Shown here: positions 63,318 to 64,000 of the stretch, one piece after another
Position numbering within the stretch: position 1 is the first letter of the stretch
How the letters are laid out: each line of letters opens with the position of its first letter
NCBI GenBank assembly: GCA_034680345.1
Contig: JAXISZ010000009.1
Coordinates: 7,979-71,978 of the forward strand
From: SXZD01 sp034680345
GTDB taxonomy: Bacteria > Pseudomonadota > Gammaproteobacteria > Burkholderiales > Burkholderiaceae_B
Direction of reading: 5' to 3'
DNA: 64,000 nt
The notes under the pieces: generated by a model
Seen by the model: only the letters and a program-made list of their open reading frames with translations
The model's database searches: none
What the model was told of the DNA's origin: nothing
Program-made: the position numbers and the translations under genes

Positions 63318-63788
63318 GCTTCGACATTAACAAATAAAACGGGTTATATCATCGTAAATTTAAGTGTCAAGCATAACAACCATTAAAACGTAAAACTTTA
63401 TCTCGAAAATGATATTTAGTATTCAACCTCATATTCGAGATAAATGAGCGTTAAAAAAACGCTTAGAAATTTGATAATCTATAGCAAAACGACCCACACT
63501 AACGTTTTAATGCGCAGCTACACTTGGTTATAGAGTGTTGAATAAAAATACCTTAAAACTTTTGATACTGCGACCATATCAAATTTTTATTGTGACTTAA
63601 AATAAATCAATCTTAAAACTTCAGCGTTTAAAAAATAAAACCTTTATCTACCCTATTCTACTAACCCCGCACATTTGGGGTATATTTTTTTCATAATTTT
63701 TCAGACACACTACGCTCATGGAATGTCTACGTGTTTGTACATGTAGATGATTTAATTGTATTAACACAAGTTAACAAGGTGGTGTGTT
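63318..63788. other. Intergenic stretch of about 470 bases ahead of the adhesin gene
   Basis: AT-rich, with several small inverted repeats and no gene. Arms TTTATCTCGAA/TTCGAGATAAA lie at 63397-63407 and 63434-63444; ACCCC/GGGGT with a following T run lies near 63664-63690 and may be a weak terminator; TCTACGTG/CATGTAGA lies at 63726-63733 and 63740-63747, with one mismatch. The last could be an operator ahead of the next gene. Confidence 0.5.
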
Positions 63789-64000
63789 ATGGCTTCTCCA
63801 ACAATTTCAAATGTACAGTTTTCTTCAACGGCAGCCAATGCTCAGGGCTGGCTTAAAAAAGGGGCAGTGCTTACCGCAACGGTTAATTTTTCAGAAGCGG
63901 TGTTTGTTGTTGGTTCACCCATGTTGAACTTGCAAATTGGCAATAGTGTTGCGCAGGCCAGATACCTAAGTGGTTCATCCACATTGCAAAGCAATTCAAG
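63789..64000 (+). CDS. Start of a probable giant Ig-like repeat adhesin (partial)
   Basis: The frame begins at 63789 behind AAGGTGG and runs off the right edge (70 residues). MASPTISNVQFSSTAANAQG, VLTATVNFSEAVFVVGSPML and NLQIGNSVAQARYLSGSS match the opening unit of bacterial Ig-like repeats found in very long surface adhesins (pattern TISSVAF, V-T-V-T-F-S-E-A-V-x-V-x-G-x-P, L-x-I-G). No Sec signal is present, so a type I secretion route with a C-terminal signal is likely. Full size, repeat number and secretion genes lie outside the window. Confidence 0.75.
   Translation, partial: MASPTISNVQFSSTAANAQGWLKKGAVLTATVNFSEAVFVVGSPMLNLQIGNSVAQARYLSGSSTLQSNS

Overview
The window reads as chromosome of a low-GC member of the Burkholderiales (Betaproteobacteria). 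The grounds are the Burkholderiales-type porin, the gene order DUF971-ubiE-Tim44-ubiJ-ubiB, the phoB-phoR pair, the very long DUF3683-type FAD/Fe-S oxidoreductase and the glcDEF operon. Housekeeping genes are moderately AT-rich. A second class of genes is strikingly richer in A+T and in Lys/Asn/Ser codons, and matches no family I recognise.

Layout. 1-270: tail of a probable REP-associated (Y1) transposase with a perfect palindrome. 330-8359: glutamate synthase (gltB, gltD) and the lipid A flippase msbA. 8422-16399: a cell-envelope block with an RgpF-like glycan gene broken by a frameshift, an O-antigen ligase, a heptosyltransferase, a porin, two glycosyltransferases and a methyltransferase. 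16515-20509: biotin genes (bioB and a bioD-bioA fusion) on the minus strand, with two tandem copies of an orphan repeat gene between them on the plus strand. 20572-25414: mnmA, nudJ and the three-gene proton-translocating transhydrogenase (pntAA, pntAB, pntB). 25612-28468: an AT-rich orphan island. 28538-30477: queA, tRNA-Leu(CAA), plsY. 30726-32600: a 624-residue orphan. 32746-38755: xerD, pdxH and the giant oxidoreductase. 38756-39625: a decayed stretch. 39626-46630: phoR, phoB with a Pho box, and the ubiquinone genes. 46673-50554: a sodium/solute symporter, cysM and mltB. 50810-57632: electron-transfer flavoprotein, glycolate oxidase and a tartronate-semialdehyde-reductase-like enzyme. 57648-62037: an orphan solute-binding protein, alaS and a TusA-like protein. 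62041-64000: decayed sequence, another orphan gene and the first 212 bases of a probable giant Ig-like adhesin.

How the genes work together. The glycolate oxidase subunits, the GlxR-like reductase and the nearby electron-transfer flavoprotein suggest use of C2 acids feeding electrons to quinone, whose synthesis needs the ubi genes here. The envelope block builds and decorates LPS. BioDA and BioB are the last three biotin steps.

The most interesting region is 25612-28055. An 11-A tract interrupts what looks like one gene of about 556 codons. Its N-terminal half ends in a heptad coiled coil. Its C-terminal half, open for about 220 codons in the shifted frame, carries a D-T-E and C-x-x-C pair resembling the zinc site of toxin-type nucleotide deaminases. 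It overlaps an orphan gene by 11 bases, and no candidate immunity gene lies downstream. Together with the other orphan genes this suggests a scattered set of secreted, possibly host-directed effectors. That is inference, and no secretion system is visible in the window.
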